A DNA stretch of 64,000 nucleotides. Source: JAKACA01 sp963769255. Its GTDB lineage: Bacteria; Actinomycetota; Acidimicrobiia; Acidimicrobiales; Bog-793. Position 1 is the first letter of the stretch. Each line of letters opens with the position of its first letter. The notes below the pieces were generated by a model. It worked only from the letters and a program-made list of their open reading frames with translations. It made no database searches and was not told where the DNA came from. The stretch is from positions 1,240,001 to 1,304,000 of the forward strand of contig CAVYKV010000001.1 of the NCBI GenBank assembly GCA_963769255.1, written 5' to 3'. Below, piece after piece: positions 1 through 8,797 of the stretch. The position numbers were made by a program, and so were the translations under genes.

Positions 1-1027
1 GGCGATCGCTATGAGTTGGTGAACGACTACCTCTCCTACCTGACCGACCGGAGCTTCTCACCTCGCACGGTGAGGTCGTATGCCTACGACCTCCTGCACT
101 TCTGCCGTTGGCTGTCATCGGAGGACATCGGCCTCGACGCGGTCGTCACCGACACGCTGATTCGCTTCCTCGCGGCATGCCGCCAGGCCGTGCTGCCCGG
201 CCAGCGAGGGGGCAACGTCGTAGGGCTGCGGAGCGGGCGGTCCAGTGGATACGCGCCGGCGACGGTGAACCGCAGGATGGCCGCGATCTCGGGTCTCTTC
301 TCGTTTCGGGCGATGCGCGATCCCGAGGCGACCAACCCGGTGCCGCGCAGGGCGGCGGCTCGTCGGACTGCCAAGGGCGAGCGGAGCGGGCTTCTCGGCC
401 ACCTCGCCCGGCCATGTGCCCGCTCACAGCTGCGAGTGCGGGAACCGAAGCGCCTGCCTCGCGGACTGGATCGCAGCGAGATCCAGGCGCTGCTCGGCAG
501 CTTTTTTGTCGGACCGCGACCGGGCCATCGCGGGACTCATGTTGTTCTCGGGGCTGCGGAGCGCCGAAGTGCTCGGCCTCGACATTGCCGACGTCGACAT
601 CGGGCGGGGCTGGATCCGTGTCGTGGGGAAGGGCAACAAGGAGCGAAGAGTGCCCCTCGATCCGGAGGTGGCCGGTCTCGTGCAGGCCTACCTGCTCGCC
701 GAGCGACCCGAGACGAGCGAGCATGCGCTCTTCGTCGTCGCAAAGGGCCCTCACCGCGGGCAGCCGCTCACCTATGAGGGTCTCCGGCGTGTCTTTCGTT
801 ATCACCGTGAAATTGCTGGGGTCCCAGCCGGGCACCCCCATGCGCTTCGCCACAGCTTCGGCACTGCCCTCGCCGAGGCGGGCGTCGACCTCGCCGTCAT
901 GCAGGCACTCATGGGTCACGACCACGTGGACTCGGCAGCCGCCTACATCCACCTCTCCCCTCAGCACGTGAGGCGCGCCTACGACGAGGCGAGAGCGCGC
1001 CAACGATCCCTCGAGGCGGCTCGCTGA
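1..1027 (+). pseudogene. tnpA: Tn554-like transposase A (tyrosine recombinase), frameshifted and 5'-cut
   Basis: This is a tyrosine recombinase of the XerC/D fold, the first member of a Tn554-type tnpA-tnpB-tnpC set. The frame is open back to base 1, so the real start is probably outside the window. The N-terminal SAM-like DNA-binding domain (YLTDRSFSPRTVRSYAYDLL) is read in frame 1 to about base 507. The catalytic domain (LFSGLRSAEV, then HPHALRHSFG with the HxxR pair, then the AAYIHLS tyrosine) is read in frame 2 from about 500. Reading five instead of six T at 502-507 gives a continuous protein (GSFLSDRDRAIAG). So this is either an indel-inactivated gene or a homopolymer error. The stop overlaps the tnpB start, which supports the operon. 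Confidence 0.8.
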
Positions 1028-2929
1028 TGCCGCCAAAGCCCTGGGCTGTCCCGAAGGAAGCTGTCGGCATCTACCAGGAGTACCTCGACTGGCTACAGCG
1101 ACGCGGCGTCGGGAGCAAGCCATACTTCAGCGCCGCGCGAAGCTTCTTCGTCCGCTTCCCTGCGCCCCAGGCGTGGGCGACCCTTCCACTTCGCACGCGG
1201 CTGGCGGCGCCGGTCAGCCTTCGTCCTCTCCTCAACTTCTTGATGCTGCACGGCTACCTCCGGCCGGGTTACGACTTTCTCTTGGAACTCAAGATGTGCG
1301 GCCTGCTGAACGAAGCGGAGGTCAGCCCCATCGGTGCCGACATCGTCAAGTTCGTCAGCGTCGCCGAGCGTCTCGGGTATTCGGAGCGCACGCGTCGGGG
1401 GATGGCCTCACAGATCGCAGCCCGGCTGCTCATCGAGTCCGGCGAGCGCCTGTCGGCGCTGAGCACCAAGGACATGGATCTCTTCGAGGCGGCGCTCGAC
1501 GAGCGCGAGGCGAGGAACGGTCGCGTGTACTCGCACTATCGCTGTGATCTGCACGGTGCACGAGCAGTCATCTACCACCTTGGCGCCCCTGCCGAGCCCG
1601 TGCCGAAGCGGTCGACCCTCGGTCGCTGGAGCTGGGAGCGTCACCTCGACGGTGTCAACGACGGACTACGGCGCTCGATGGTGGCGTACCTGGAGCGCCT
1701 CGCGGCGACGCTCTCCCGCACCACGGTCTCGGGGACCGGGAGCGAGCTCGCCCATTTCGGACGCTTCCTCGCTGCGAACCACCCGAGCCTCGACACCTTC
1801 GCCGTCCTCGACCGGCGGCGCCACATCGAGCCCTACCTGTCGCAAGTGGCTGCGGCCGTCAATCACCGCACCGGGGAGCCGATCACCGCTTCAACCAAGC
1901 GCAGCCGCATCCAGGCGGTCGCCCGGATGCTGGAGGCGATGGCCGAGTGGGGCTGGGAAGAAGCGCCGACACGGCGGTTGATCTTCGACCGGGACAGTCC
2001 CCGCCTCCCGCACCCGCTTCCGCGTTACCTGCCGCCCGACGCCGATCGCCTGTTGGCAGAAGCACTCGAGGCGTCGCCCAACCGGCTGCGCGCCGACGCG
2101 CTCCTACTGGCTCGGGCGACGGGCATCCGTATGGGCGAGCTCGTCGATCTCGAGCTCGACTGCGTCCACGAGGTTCGTGGTCAGGGAGCCTGGCTGAAGG
2201 TCCCGCTCGGCAAGCTCGCCACTGAGCGAATGGTTCCCCTCGACGACTACGGCGTTGAGATCGTGGACAGGATCGTGGCCTTCCGTTCACCGGGGCGACC
2301 GCTCCGTCACCCGCGAAGCGGACGCCTTGTCGAGTTCCTCCTCACCCACCAAGGCCGGCGCATCTCAGCCGACACCCTTCGCGACGAGCTGCATCGGGCT
2401 GCCGAGGACGCGGGTATCGGCCAGGTTGTCCCACATCAACTTCGTCACACCTTCGCTACCGCTCTCGTCAATTCAGGCTGCTCGCTGCAGGCCTTGATGG
2501 CAATGCTCGGACACGTCTCGGCAGAGATGAGCCTTCGCTACGGGCGCTTGTTCGACGCGACGGTGCGGGCCGACTACGAACGAGCACTCACCCTCGCCAA
2601 AGGTCGCATCGGGCCGGTGCTGCCGGAAGCGACACCGGTAACCCTCAAGACGGACTGGCGCAGCGCCCCGCTCATCAAATCGCGCCTCGCCGGCGGCTAC
2701 TGCGTACGGACGGTCGCCCAGGCCGTCTGCCCGTACACCAACATCTGTGAGCACTGCCCGAACTTTCGCTCCGACGCGACGTTCCTGCCGGTGCTGCTCA
2801 CCCAGCGCGCTCGATGCCGCCGCGTTGGCAGCCGACGCTGAATCCCGCGGCTGGGGCGAGGAGGTCGCCCGCCATCGCCGCCTCGTCGACCGCCTGGACC
2901 AGCTCATTTCGAGAGCCCAACCGGCATGA
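1027..2929 (+). CDS. tnpB: Tn554-like transposase B (large tyrosine recombinase), late frameshift
   Basis: This is a large phage-type integrase/recombinase matching the second gene of Tn554-like elements in size and order (Tn554 TnpB is about 630 residues). The catalytic residues are R368 (ATGIRMGEL), H470 and R473 (PHQLRHTFA) and Y505 (MSLRYGR). A Cys cluster near the C-terminus (CPYTNICEHCPNF) is typical of the group. The first frame stops at 2841 after about 604 residues. A frame shift by one base at about 2812 (GCT-C-GAT) yields the expected helical tail (DAAALAADAESRGWGEEVAR) ending at 2929, whose TGA overlaps the tnpC ATG. That coupling shows the tail is the ancestral C-terminus. The frameshift is either damage or a sequencing error. 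Confidence 0.8.
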
Positions 2930-3231
2930 GCACTGATCTGCAGCGTCGGGTCGAGTCGGTCTGCGCTGAGCTCATCGGAGCTGGCGAGCAGGTCACCTTC
3001 ACGGCGATCGCCGCACAAGCCGGAATCTCCAAGACGACGCTCTATCGCAGACCGGAACTTCGTGCCGTCGTCGAGGAGCACAGGAGGGCTGACCACGAGG
3101 CATACAGTCTTTCCGGCTTCGTGGTCGAACTGGACCACCTGCGCCAGGGACTTGAGGCCGTCGCCGCCAAGGTCCGCAGGCACGAGGAAGAGCTTCGCCG
3201 GCTACGTCGTCGCGTCGCCAAGCACCGATAG
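2926..3231 (+). CDS. tnpC: TnpC-like accessory protein of Tn554-type element
   Basis: A 101-residue protein with an N-terminal helix-turn-helix (TFTAIAAQAGISKTTLYR, about residues 25-42) and a long basic C-terminal coiled coil (ELDHLRQGL to LRRLRRRVAKHR). This architecture (DUF6262-like) is the usual third gene after two tyrosine recombinases in Tn554-like transposons, where TnpC influences the frequency and orientation of transposition. The ATG overlaps the stop of the tnpB tail frame (ATGA), so it is probably translated by coupling. The element should end within the next roughly 100 bases, because the ftsX remnant begins at 3332 on the other strand. Confidence 0.75.
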   Translation: MSTDLQRRVESVCAELIGAGEQVTFTAIAAQAGISKTTLYRRPELRAVVEEHRRADHEAYSLSGFVVELDHLRQGLEAVAAKVRRHEEELRRLRRRVAKHR

Positions 3232-3331
3232 GGAGAGCATGTTCCGACAAAGAGGCTCCCTCTCTGGCTCAAGATTGGCCGGATAACCGCAGAGAACTGG
3301 ATCTACGGAGCGCTCAATCCGGTTGGCCAGT

Positions 3332-3453
3332 TCACTCGATCGCCTGGTGTGCCATTGCAGCGGGCTCTCGACCCGCGAACAACCAACCGACGATCGCCGC
3401 GAACGCCGGCATGCCGAAGAGAATGAAGAGGAGGTCCGCGACGGGAACGTTCC
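3332..3453 (-). pseudogene. 3' end of FtsX-type permease gene, cut off by the IS3 insertion
   Basis: Read on the minus strand, this piece encodes NVPVADLLFILFGMPAFA followed by AIVGWLFAGREPAAMAHQ, AIE and a stop. That is the typical last transmembrane helix and tail of a two-domain FtsX/MacB-type permease. It continues the protein that breaks off at about 5022 on the far side of the insertion element, after RSNSLNGGIAALGN. Joining the two sides across the IS gives a seamless permease C-terminus. No start codon belongs to this piece, so it is a stranded fragment. Confidence 0.8.
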
Positions 3454-3484
3454 GGCGCGTGTCAACCTTTCTGAGACGGATTTC

Positions 3485-4504
3485 TCACTGATTTGATGAG
3501 TCGACTGGCTCCTCCTTCGGTTGGTTGATCCACGCCACCGCCGGAATCGCCGGCGGTGTCGGCGGTCTGCGGACGAAGCGCTCGGGATGGGCGGCGTAGG
3601 CGTCGAGCAGGACGACGCCGCGCTGCTTGCTGATCGCCACGGCGCGTCCGTAGTGGACGTCGGCCGGCGCGTGAAGGCCAATGCCGGAGTGACGGTGGTC
3701 CTCGTTGTACCAGCGGAAAAAGCGGGCGCAGTGGGCCCGGCCGTCCTCGTAGCTGCCGAAGCGGTCGGGGAAGTCCGGTCGGTATTTGAAGGTGCGAAAT
3801 TGCGATTCTGAGTACGGGTTGTCGTTCGAGACGTGCGGGCGGCTCTTCGACTTGGTGACCCCGAGGTCGGCCAGGAGATGGGCCACTGGCTTGGCGATCA
3901 TGGGCGAGCCGCGATCTGAGTGGAGCGTGAGCTGGTCTCGTCTCACGCCCTGGCGCTCGATCGACTCGGCGATGAGCATCTTGGCGAGCTCGGCCCGCTC
4001 GGCCCGGGCGAGCATCCAGCCGACGACGTAGCGGCTCCAGATGTCCAAGATCACGTACAAGTAGAAGTAGGTCCACTTCTCCGGCCCGTGCAGCTTGGTG
4101 ATGTCCCAGCTCCAGACCTCGTTCGGCCTCGTGGCGATGAGCTCGGGCTTCTTGTGGGCGGGATGGGTGGCCTGGCGGCGTCGTTCTCGCACCTCGTCGT
4201 GTTGGCGGAGGATCCGGTACATCGTGGACGGCGAGCAGAGGTAGGTCCCCTCGTCGAGGAGCTTCGCGTAGGCCGTCCTCGGTGCCTCGTCGACGAACTC
4301 GTCGGAGTCGAGCAGCGCCTTCACCTCCTTTCTCTCGACCGGCGAGAGCGCACGAGGCTGAGGAGTCGGGACCCGGTCCGGCCTCGGAGGCGCCGGGCTC
4401 GTCCTGTGACGGCGGTACCAGGTGGCCCGGTCGACGCCGACCGCAGACAGCGCCGGTGTCCGCCCGACGATGGGGGCCATCTCGGTGACGGCCTGCTCGA
4501 TCAT
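3485..4504 (-). CDS. IS3-family transposase OrfB (DDE integrase core)
   Basis: This 339-residue protein has the rve integrase core. The catalytic triad is visible as D134 (WSWDITKL), D197 (LHSDRGSP) and E233 (YSESQFRTFKY), with 35 residues between the second D and the E. An N-terminal HTH_21-like segment (TAYAKLLDEGTYLCSPSTMY) precedes it. The start ATG overlaps the stop of orfA in an ATGA arrangement. Many IS3 elements instead use a -1 frameshift to make an OrfAB fusion, so here OrfB may be made by termination-reinitiation. The gene looks intact, so the element may still be active. Confidence 0.9.
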   Translation of the reverse strand: MIEQAVTEMAPIVGRTPALSAVGVDRATWYRRHRTSPAPPRPDRVPTPQPRALSPVERKEVKALLDSDEFVDEAPRTAYAKLLDEGTYLCSPSTMYRILRQHDEVRERRRQATHPAHKKPELIATRPNEVWSWDITKLHGPEKWTYFYLYVILDIWSRYVVGWMLARAERAELAKMLIAESIERQGVRRDQLTLHSDRGSPMIAKPVAHLLADLGVTKSKSRPHVSNDNPYSESQFRTFKYRPDFPDRFGSYEDGRAHCARFFRWYNEDHRHSGIGLHAPADVHYGRAVAISKQRGVVLLDAYAAHPERFVRRPPTPPAIPAVAWINQPKEEPVDSSNQ

Positions 4505-4950
4505 CGCTGTTCGCCGTTCTCCGTCGCGCTGTCCGAGGCGAGTTGATCCAACAGCGCGGAGAGTTTTCCCTGGATCTCGATGACCTTCCTCGACTTGTCG
4601 AGCTGACGGGCGAGGCGGTCGTTGTCCTTTCTCAGCCGGGCGATCTCTCGATCTCGAGGATCAGCGCTCTGGCGCCCGGGCGCTCGTGCGAGCGCCGTTG
4701 CCCCGCCCTCGTCGCGCTGGCGGCGCCAGGTGGCGATCAACGAGGAGTAGAGACCCTCGCGCCGAAGGAAAGCACCGCGGGCGGAACGGTCGAGAGCCTC
4801 GTACTCGGCGAGGATCCTCGTCTTGTATTTGGCCGAGAAGCGCCGTCGCCCTGACGAGCGATCGCGGACCTCGAGATCAGGTGGTGTCGTGTCGGTCATC
4901 GCAGGAGAATCCTGGCGCGTCGTCACGGCGTGGTCGATTGTCGATGTCAT
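4501..4950 (-). CDS. IS3-family transposase OrfA (helix-turn-helix)
   Basis: A 149-residue protein with a helix-turn-helix (RRFSAKYKTRILAEYEAL to REGLYSSLIATWRRQ) and a C-terminal leucine-zipper-like helix (DREIARLRKDNDRLARQLDK) expected to mediate assembly with OrfB. It binds the terminal repeats of the IS. The chosen start at 4950 follows an AAGGAG ribosome-binding site 8 bases upstream. That site sits inside a perfect 8-bp hairpin (4951-4969), which should limit translation from read-through transcripts. An internal Met at residue 18 is an alternative start. Confidence 0.85.
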   Translation of the reverse strand: MTSTIDHAVTTRQDSPAMTDTTPPDLEVRDRSSGRRRFSAKYKTRILAEYEALDRSARGAFLRREGLYSSLIATWRRQRDEGGATALARAPGRQSADPRDREIARLRKDNDRLARQLDKSRKVIEIQGKLSALLDQLASDSATENGEQR

Positions 4951-4969
4951 CGGAGAAGCTCCTTCTCCG
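4951..4969 (-). promoter_or_regulatory. Hairpin sequestering the orfA ribosome-binding site
   Basis: CGGAGAAG and CTTCTCCG form a perfect 8-bp stem around a 3-base loop. On the minus strand the AAGGAG Shine-Dalgarno sequence is partly in the stem and the ATG follows immediately. Inside-element hairpins that hide the transposase RBS in long read-through transcripts are known for several IS elements; the role here is inferred. Confidence 0.5.
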
Positions 4970-5021
4970 CCCTCTCAGCTCATTGATTCGTCTACGCGAA
5001 CCGTCTCACGAGAGGTTGACA

Positions 5022-7137
5022 CAGAGGGTTCCCGAGCGCGGCGATGCCCCCGTTCAGCGAGTTGCTCCGCAGCCAACCGATCATGCTGATGTAACCGCCC
5101 ACCACCCCGAGGAGTGCGCCGAGAAAGCCGAGCGCGCCGGCCGTCACGGCCGTGAGAGTGCGCCACGTGTAGCGCGATGCACCTGTCGCAGCGAGCGTGC
5201 GGAGGTCGCTCGCCATCTCGCTGCGTACGAGCCCAACTGACATCCCGAGCACACCAAGGGCGATGACAATGCCGAAGATCGTCGCCCAGCCGATTACGGC
5301 GAACGAAGTCGGCTGGTCGTTCTTCGACTCGACGGAGAGCTGCGACGTCGACGCGGTGAGCTCGGCACTGACGATCTGTGCGGCGCTGAAGGACTGGGTT
5401 CCCTTGATCAGCCAGTCGTTCGTTGTCGCTTGGATGTGAAATTCGCGCATCGCGTGTTCGGTGATCACCGTGTTCGGCGCCGAGGTCCCGGTCGGAAGCG
5501 CCCCGATCTCTTGGATGACTGGGTGCGCGAGGCAGTTCGTCGCGGCGGTGCAGATCTGGGGTGCCTCCTCGGCGGCGCCTGCGCCCTTTGGGGATTTCGC
5601 GTAATTGAGATCGAGACCCGAGACGCCCGAGAGATCAGGACGTGAGCTCAAGATGTCCGCGTTCGGGTCGATCTGGGAGGACGTAATCCCGAACGCCCGC
5701 AGCAGCTGCGGAGTAGCGACGTAGATCGCTCCGCTCCAGGTGCGACCCAGCTGTGTTCCTGCCAGGCTGGCCGTTGGGGTCTCGAGAGCAATGAGCTGCG
5801 CGCTGAGCCCTCTCGCGATCTGCTCGGCGCTCGCGGCGAGCTGAGCGAGGCTTGCGATCTTCACCCGATTCGTGACGAGAGAGAATCCCGTTCCAGCGCG
5901 CCTAAGAATCGATTGGCCCTGTCGCACGAAGTTGGCGTGGACGGCGACCTCGTTCGAGGAAAGGTTCGGACCCGAGTAGTCGAGCACGTTGCCGTAGCGG
6001 GCGGCGGCGGCGAGCATAACGATCACCGCGGCGAGCACGCCGACACTGATCGCCGCGAGCGCAGAGCCCGAGCGCGCCCGATGACGGGCGAGATCGCGCA
6101 GCGCGAGCCGCGTCGCGATCGGCGCACGGCGGCCGAGGCGCGCAGTCAACGACAGGAAGAACGGAGCGAGTAGGAGGAGCCCGGGGACAAGGAGGACGAT
6201 CCCGAGCACCAACTCCGGCGCCCCACTGCTCCCGTTCCCCTGTTGTGTGCCGGCCGCTGCCGAACTCTCAGAACCGGAGTAGCCAAGGAGAAGGAACGCG
6301 AGGACGAGGAAGACGATGCCCGGGATGGCCGAGCGGTGGACCTGGCGGGGCGGTGCCGGTCGACCGGACAGCGCCTGGATGATCGGTACTTTGGTGATCG
6401 CCCGTGCTGGACGGGAGGCTGCGAAGAACGCCGCGACCACCGCAAGCACCATCGCCGCGACGACCACGGTCCACGAGAGGGCGAGCACTCCGATGACGTG
6501 GTGTGCTGACTGTTCGAGGCTCGGCCGGTAGGCCAGCCAGACGACGAGCCCAAGGACGAAGCCGAGGATCGCCCCGACGATACCGACGACCGTGCCGTTC
6601 GCCCGCACGACGAGGCGAACGTGGCGGTCGGTTGCGCCGGTCGACTCGAGCATGCCGATCGAGCGGAGTCGGCGCTGCGCGAGCACGGTGAAGCCACCGA
6701 CCGAGACGAGCGCGATGAGCAGCATGCCGAGCACGAGCGCGGCAAGCGAGATCGTCTGGGGGTTGAGCGGGTTCGACTGCGCGACCGTTGCAGGGGTCTG
6801 CACGTTGTCGCGTCTCGTTCTCGATCAGCTCGACGTGGCCGAAGCGGCGCTCGAGATTCGCGACGACACTCGCCGTGTGCGCGTTATAGGTCGTGAAAGA
6901 CACGGCGCCCTGCGCCGTGCCGAAGCCGGAGTTGTTCGGCGGCGGGTTGTTCGTCGCGACGGCCGAGCCGACGATCGTCGCCGCGACCGCGACCGTGATG
7001 AGAGCGAGGATCAGGAACTGCTGACGCCACTCCCTCCGGAAGAGCCTCCACGCCCAGCGGACCACGGCCCGCCGGGCGGGTGCTCCGCCGTCGGCCGGTC
7101 GGGCGTCGGAGAGGGGTGCTAGGGCAGCGGTACTCAT
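5022..7137 (-). pseudogene. FtsX/MacB-type ABC permease, internally deleted and IS-interrupted
   Basis: The N-terminus (7137 to about 6815) has the expected cytoplasmic helix and first membrane span (RREWRQQFLILALITVAV), then stops resembling a permease after FGHVELIENET. The frame changes at about 6815 and resumes at TPATVAQSNPLNPQTISLAA with an FtsX domain (LLIALVSVGGFTVLAQRRLR), a second membrane block, a periplasmic part and a last FtsX domain (VRSEMASDLRTLAATGASRY). Two-domain FtsX permeases carry a long extracytoplasmic domain between the N-terminal helix and the first FtsX domain. That domain is missing, so an internal deletion plus a frame change is inferred. The reading frame then runs into the IS3 right end and stops at 4992 with IS-derived residues. 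The true tail is at 3332-3453. Confidence 0.75.
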
Positions 7138-7170
7138 CGAGGCTCCTTCGAAACGGTGCGTTCGATCGCG

Positions 7171-7343
7171 CTATGCGCGGGGCGGGTAGGGAAGGTCGGG
7201 AGCGACGTCGTCGACTACTCGCCTGCCAAGGAGGAAGATCACCGAATCGGCCCAGGAGGAAGGTGCGCTTCGTGGGTGACGACGACCGCGGCCACGCCCC
7301 GCTTGCAGGCCTCGTAGATCATTTTCATGAACGCCTCGGCGCT
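7171..7343 (-). pseudogene. 3' fragment of an ABC exporter ATP-binding gene
   Basis: Two minus-strand frames together spell the end of an ABC ATPase. AEAFMKMIYEACKRGVAAVV is followed by VTHEA (the H-loop). After a frame change, SWADSVIFLLGRRVVDDVAP follows, matching the usual ASWADRV-x-F-x-x-GRVVD tail of FtsX-associated ATPases. Walker A, the signature motif and Walker B are all absent. It precedes the broken ftsX gene on the same strand, as the partner ATPase would, so the whole exporter is dead. Confidence 0.6.
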
Positions 7344-7363
7344 TTATGGCCGGGCCTAGCCCA

Positions 7364-7398
7364 ACTTCTCGTAGCATACTCAGTATGCTACGAGAAGT
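7364..7398. promoter_or_regulatory. 35-bp perfect palindrome, candidate operator
   Basis: ACTTCTCGTAGCATACT, a central C, and its exact reverse complement AGTATGCTACGAGAAGT form a perfect 17+1+17 palindrome. It is AT-richer than its surroundings and sits immediately upstream (minus strand) of the decayed ABC exporter. The core ATACTnAGTAT resembles operators bound by PadR-like regulators, which often control such exporters. It has no T-tract, so it is not an obvious terminator. No regulator gene is next to it. Confidence 0.5.
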
Positions 7399-7462
7399 GA
7401 TAGAGCGATGTCAAGGGGCCTGAGGGTACGCTGCCGCTCGTTAGACGCGCCAGAACTGGGTT

Positions 7463-8659
7463 TCAGGTGCGTAGGTAGATCCGGTCGACCTCGGACCCGT
7501 CCCAGCGGAGGCCTCCATCGGAGGAGCGATAGACGGTTCCGGGGCCGGAGGTCCAACACACTCGCCGAACGCATTCGACACCGAAGGTAGGCGACCCGCC
7601 GTCACGCGGCGCGTTCGTTACTGTCCAGTCGACACCTCCGTCGGGGGAGCTTTCCATCCATCCAGCCGGACCCGTTACACACAGGAGGGCGTCCTCGACG
7701 CTCGCGGTGGCCAACCCGCAGACGTAACCCGTCGCACGCAGGTGCCCGATGGCCGTCGTGACGTTGAATGCCGCTGCCTGGGCCGTCTCGGTCCAGGTGC
7801 GCCCGCCGTCCTCGGAGCGGAAGATCGCCTTGGCTTCGGCCCCAGCCGACAGTTGGACGGCGCACGCAACCCACACCACGTTCTGATTGGTTGCGGCGAC
7901 GAAGTCGCTGGTGGGGGTGAGGCACCGCATCGGGAAGCTGTGCCGACGCCAGGACCGCCCGCCGTTACGACTCACGAGGAAGGTGTGCGCCACCGGGGCG
8001 GAGAACCAAGTCGAGCCGACAGCGACGATCTCGACGGAGCCGTCGGGAATGGGCCTGGCTGCCCCCAGCCGGTGAGGGAGCACCGGGAAGGCAACCGTGA
8101 GGCAGTGACCGGACCCGCACGATCCGAGGACAAGGATCCAGGGCTCTCCCTCCGACGAGAAGGCATCGACCACCGGTCCCGGCGCCGTCAGCCGGCGCCA
8201 TCGCACCCCGCCGTTGTTCGTGACGGAGACTTCGTCGCCCATGTAGGCGACGCCGTAGGCGCTGCTGACGAACGAGAGGTGGTTGGCTGAGCCGCCAGCT
8301 ATAGCCACGGTGTCGCTCGATGGCACACCGAAGGCCAGCCCGGCCACGACGCGCCCCCACGAGACGCCTCCGTCGGTGGTTTGCACGAGCTGATACTCGG
8401 CGCCCGCGCTGGACGTCTGGGTGCACAACCGAAACATGGCGAACCCGTCCTTGGTGTTCACGAACGACAGTCCCTCGACGTAGTTGGGACAACTCGCCGG
8501 CGTACTCGTAGAACTCGGGCCGGTCGTGCTAGTCGTGGACCCTCGTGTCGGCGGGGTAGATGTGGTGGCGGAACCGGAGCTGACACATCCCGCCAGCACG
8601 AGAGCGAAGGCGATGGCAACCGATGCCTTGAGCGTGGGTCGGGGCCGGGTCGGAACCAT
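7463..8659 (-). CDS. Secreted lipoprotein with BNR/propeller-type repeats
   Basis: This is a 398-residue predicted lipoprotein. It has a lipobox (ALVLAGC at about residues 16-22), then a Ser/Thr-rich linker, then repeated BNR-type Asp-box motifs (TTDGGVSWGRV, SRNGGRSWRRH, SEDGGRTWTET, SPDGGVDWTVT, SSDGGLRWDGS). These spell a sialidase- or Ycf48-like beta-propeller outside the membrane. The start at 8659 is chosen because GGAGGTGAT lies just upstream and the signal peptide begins directly; longer in-frame starts lack these. No catalytic residues are evident, so a binding or sensing role is likelier than an enzymatic one. It stands alone on the minus strand. Confidence 0.75.
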   Translation of the reverse strand: MVPTRPRPTLKASVAIAFALVLAGCVSSGSATTSTPPTRGSTTSTTGPSSTSTPASCPNYVEGLSFVNTKDGFAMFRLCTQTSSAGAEYQLVQTTDGGVSWGRVVAGLAFGVPSSDTVAIAGGSANHLSFVSSAYGVAYMGDEVSVTNNGGVRWRRLTAPGPVVDAFSSEGEPWILVLGSCGSGHCLTVAFPVLPHRLGAARPIPDGSVEIVAVGSTWFSAPVAHTFLVSRNGGRSWRRHSFPMRCLTPTSDFVAATNQNVVWVACAVQLSAGAEAKAIFRSEDGGRTWTETAQAAAFNVTTAIGHLRATGYVCGLATASVEDALLCVTGPAGWMESSPDGGVDWTVTNAPRDGGSPTFGVECVRRVCWTSGPGTVYRSSDGGLRWDGSEVDRIYLRT

Positions 8660-8797
8660 GCCGATCACCTCCAAGCTCCTAGACGCCGGGCGGGGCCACG
8701 ACGTTGCACGGTCGCCACGGTGGCCGCGGCGAGCGGCCGGGGGGTACCGACCCCGCTGGTAGGTCACGACTCGAAACGCGTCACCACGGGCGACGCC

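Larger units (their letters stand above)
3460..5021 (-). mobile_element. IS3-family insertion sequence
   Basis: The element carries orfA and orfB on the minus strand. Its ends are imperfect inverted repeats: the left end begins TGTCAACCTTTCTGAGACGG, and the reverse complement of the right end begins TGTCAACCTCTCGTGAGACG (about 19 of 21 positions match with one gap). The outer ends are TG...CA, as expected for IS3. No duplication directly abuts these ends, but GTTCC occurs at 3449-3453 and 5028-5032 and could be a 5-bp target duplication if the element is slightly longer. It lies inside an ftsX gene, with coding sequence of the same protein on both sides. Confidence 0.85.

Noticed and set aside
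502..507. Programmed frameshifting in the first recombinase
   Set aside because: A slip-prone T run is present, but there is no stimulatory structure I can see, and Tn554-type TnpA is not known to need it; an indel is simpler.
3232..3331. Inverted repeat around TTGGCCGGAT / ATCCGGTTGGCCA as the right end of the Tn554-like element
   Set aside because: The repeat is imperfect with an internal gap, and Tn554-type elements lack terminal inverted repeats, so no boundary was called.
4992..5025. A natural C-terminus for the FtsX permease (PLCQPLVRRFA)
   Set aside because: These residues are encoded by the IS inverted repeat; the true tail lies at 3332-3453.
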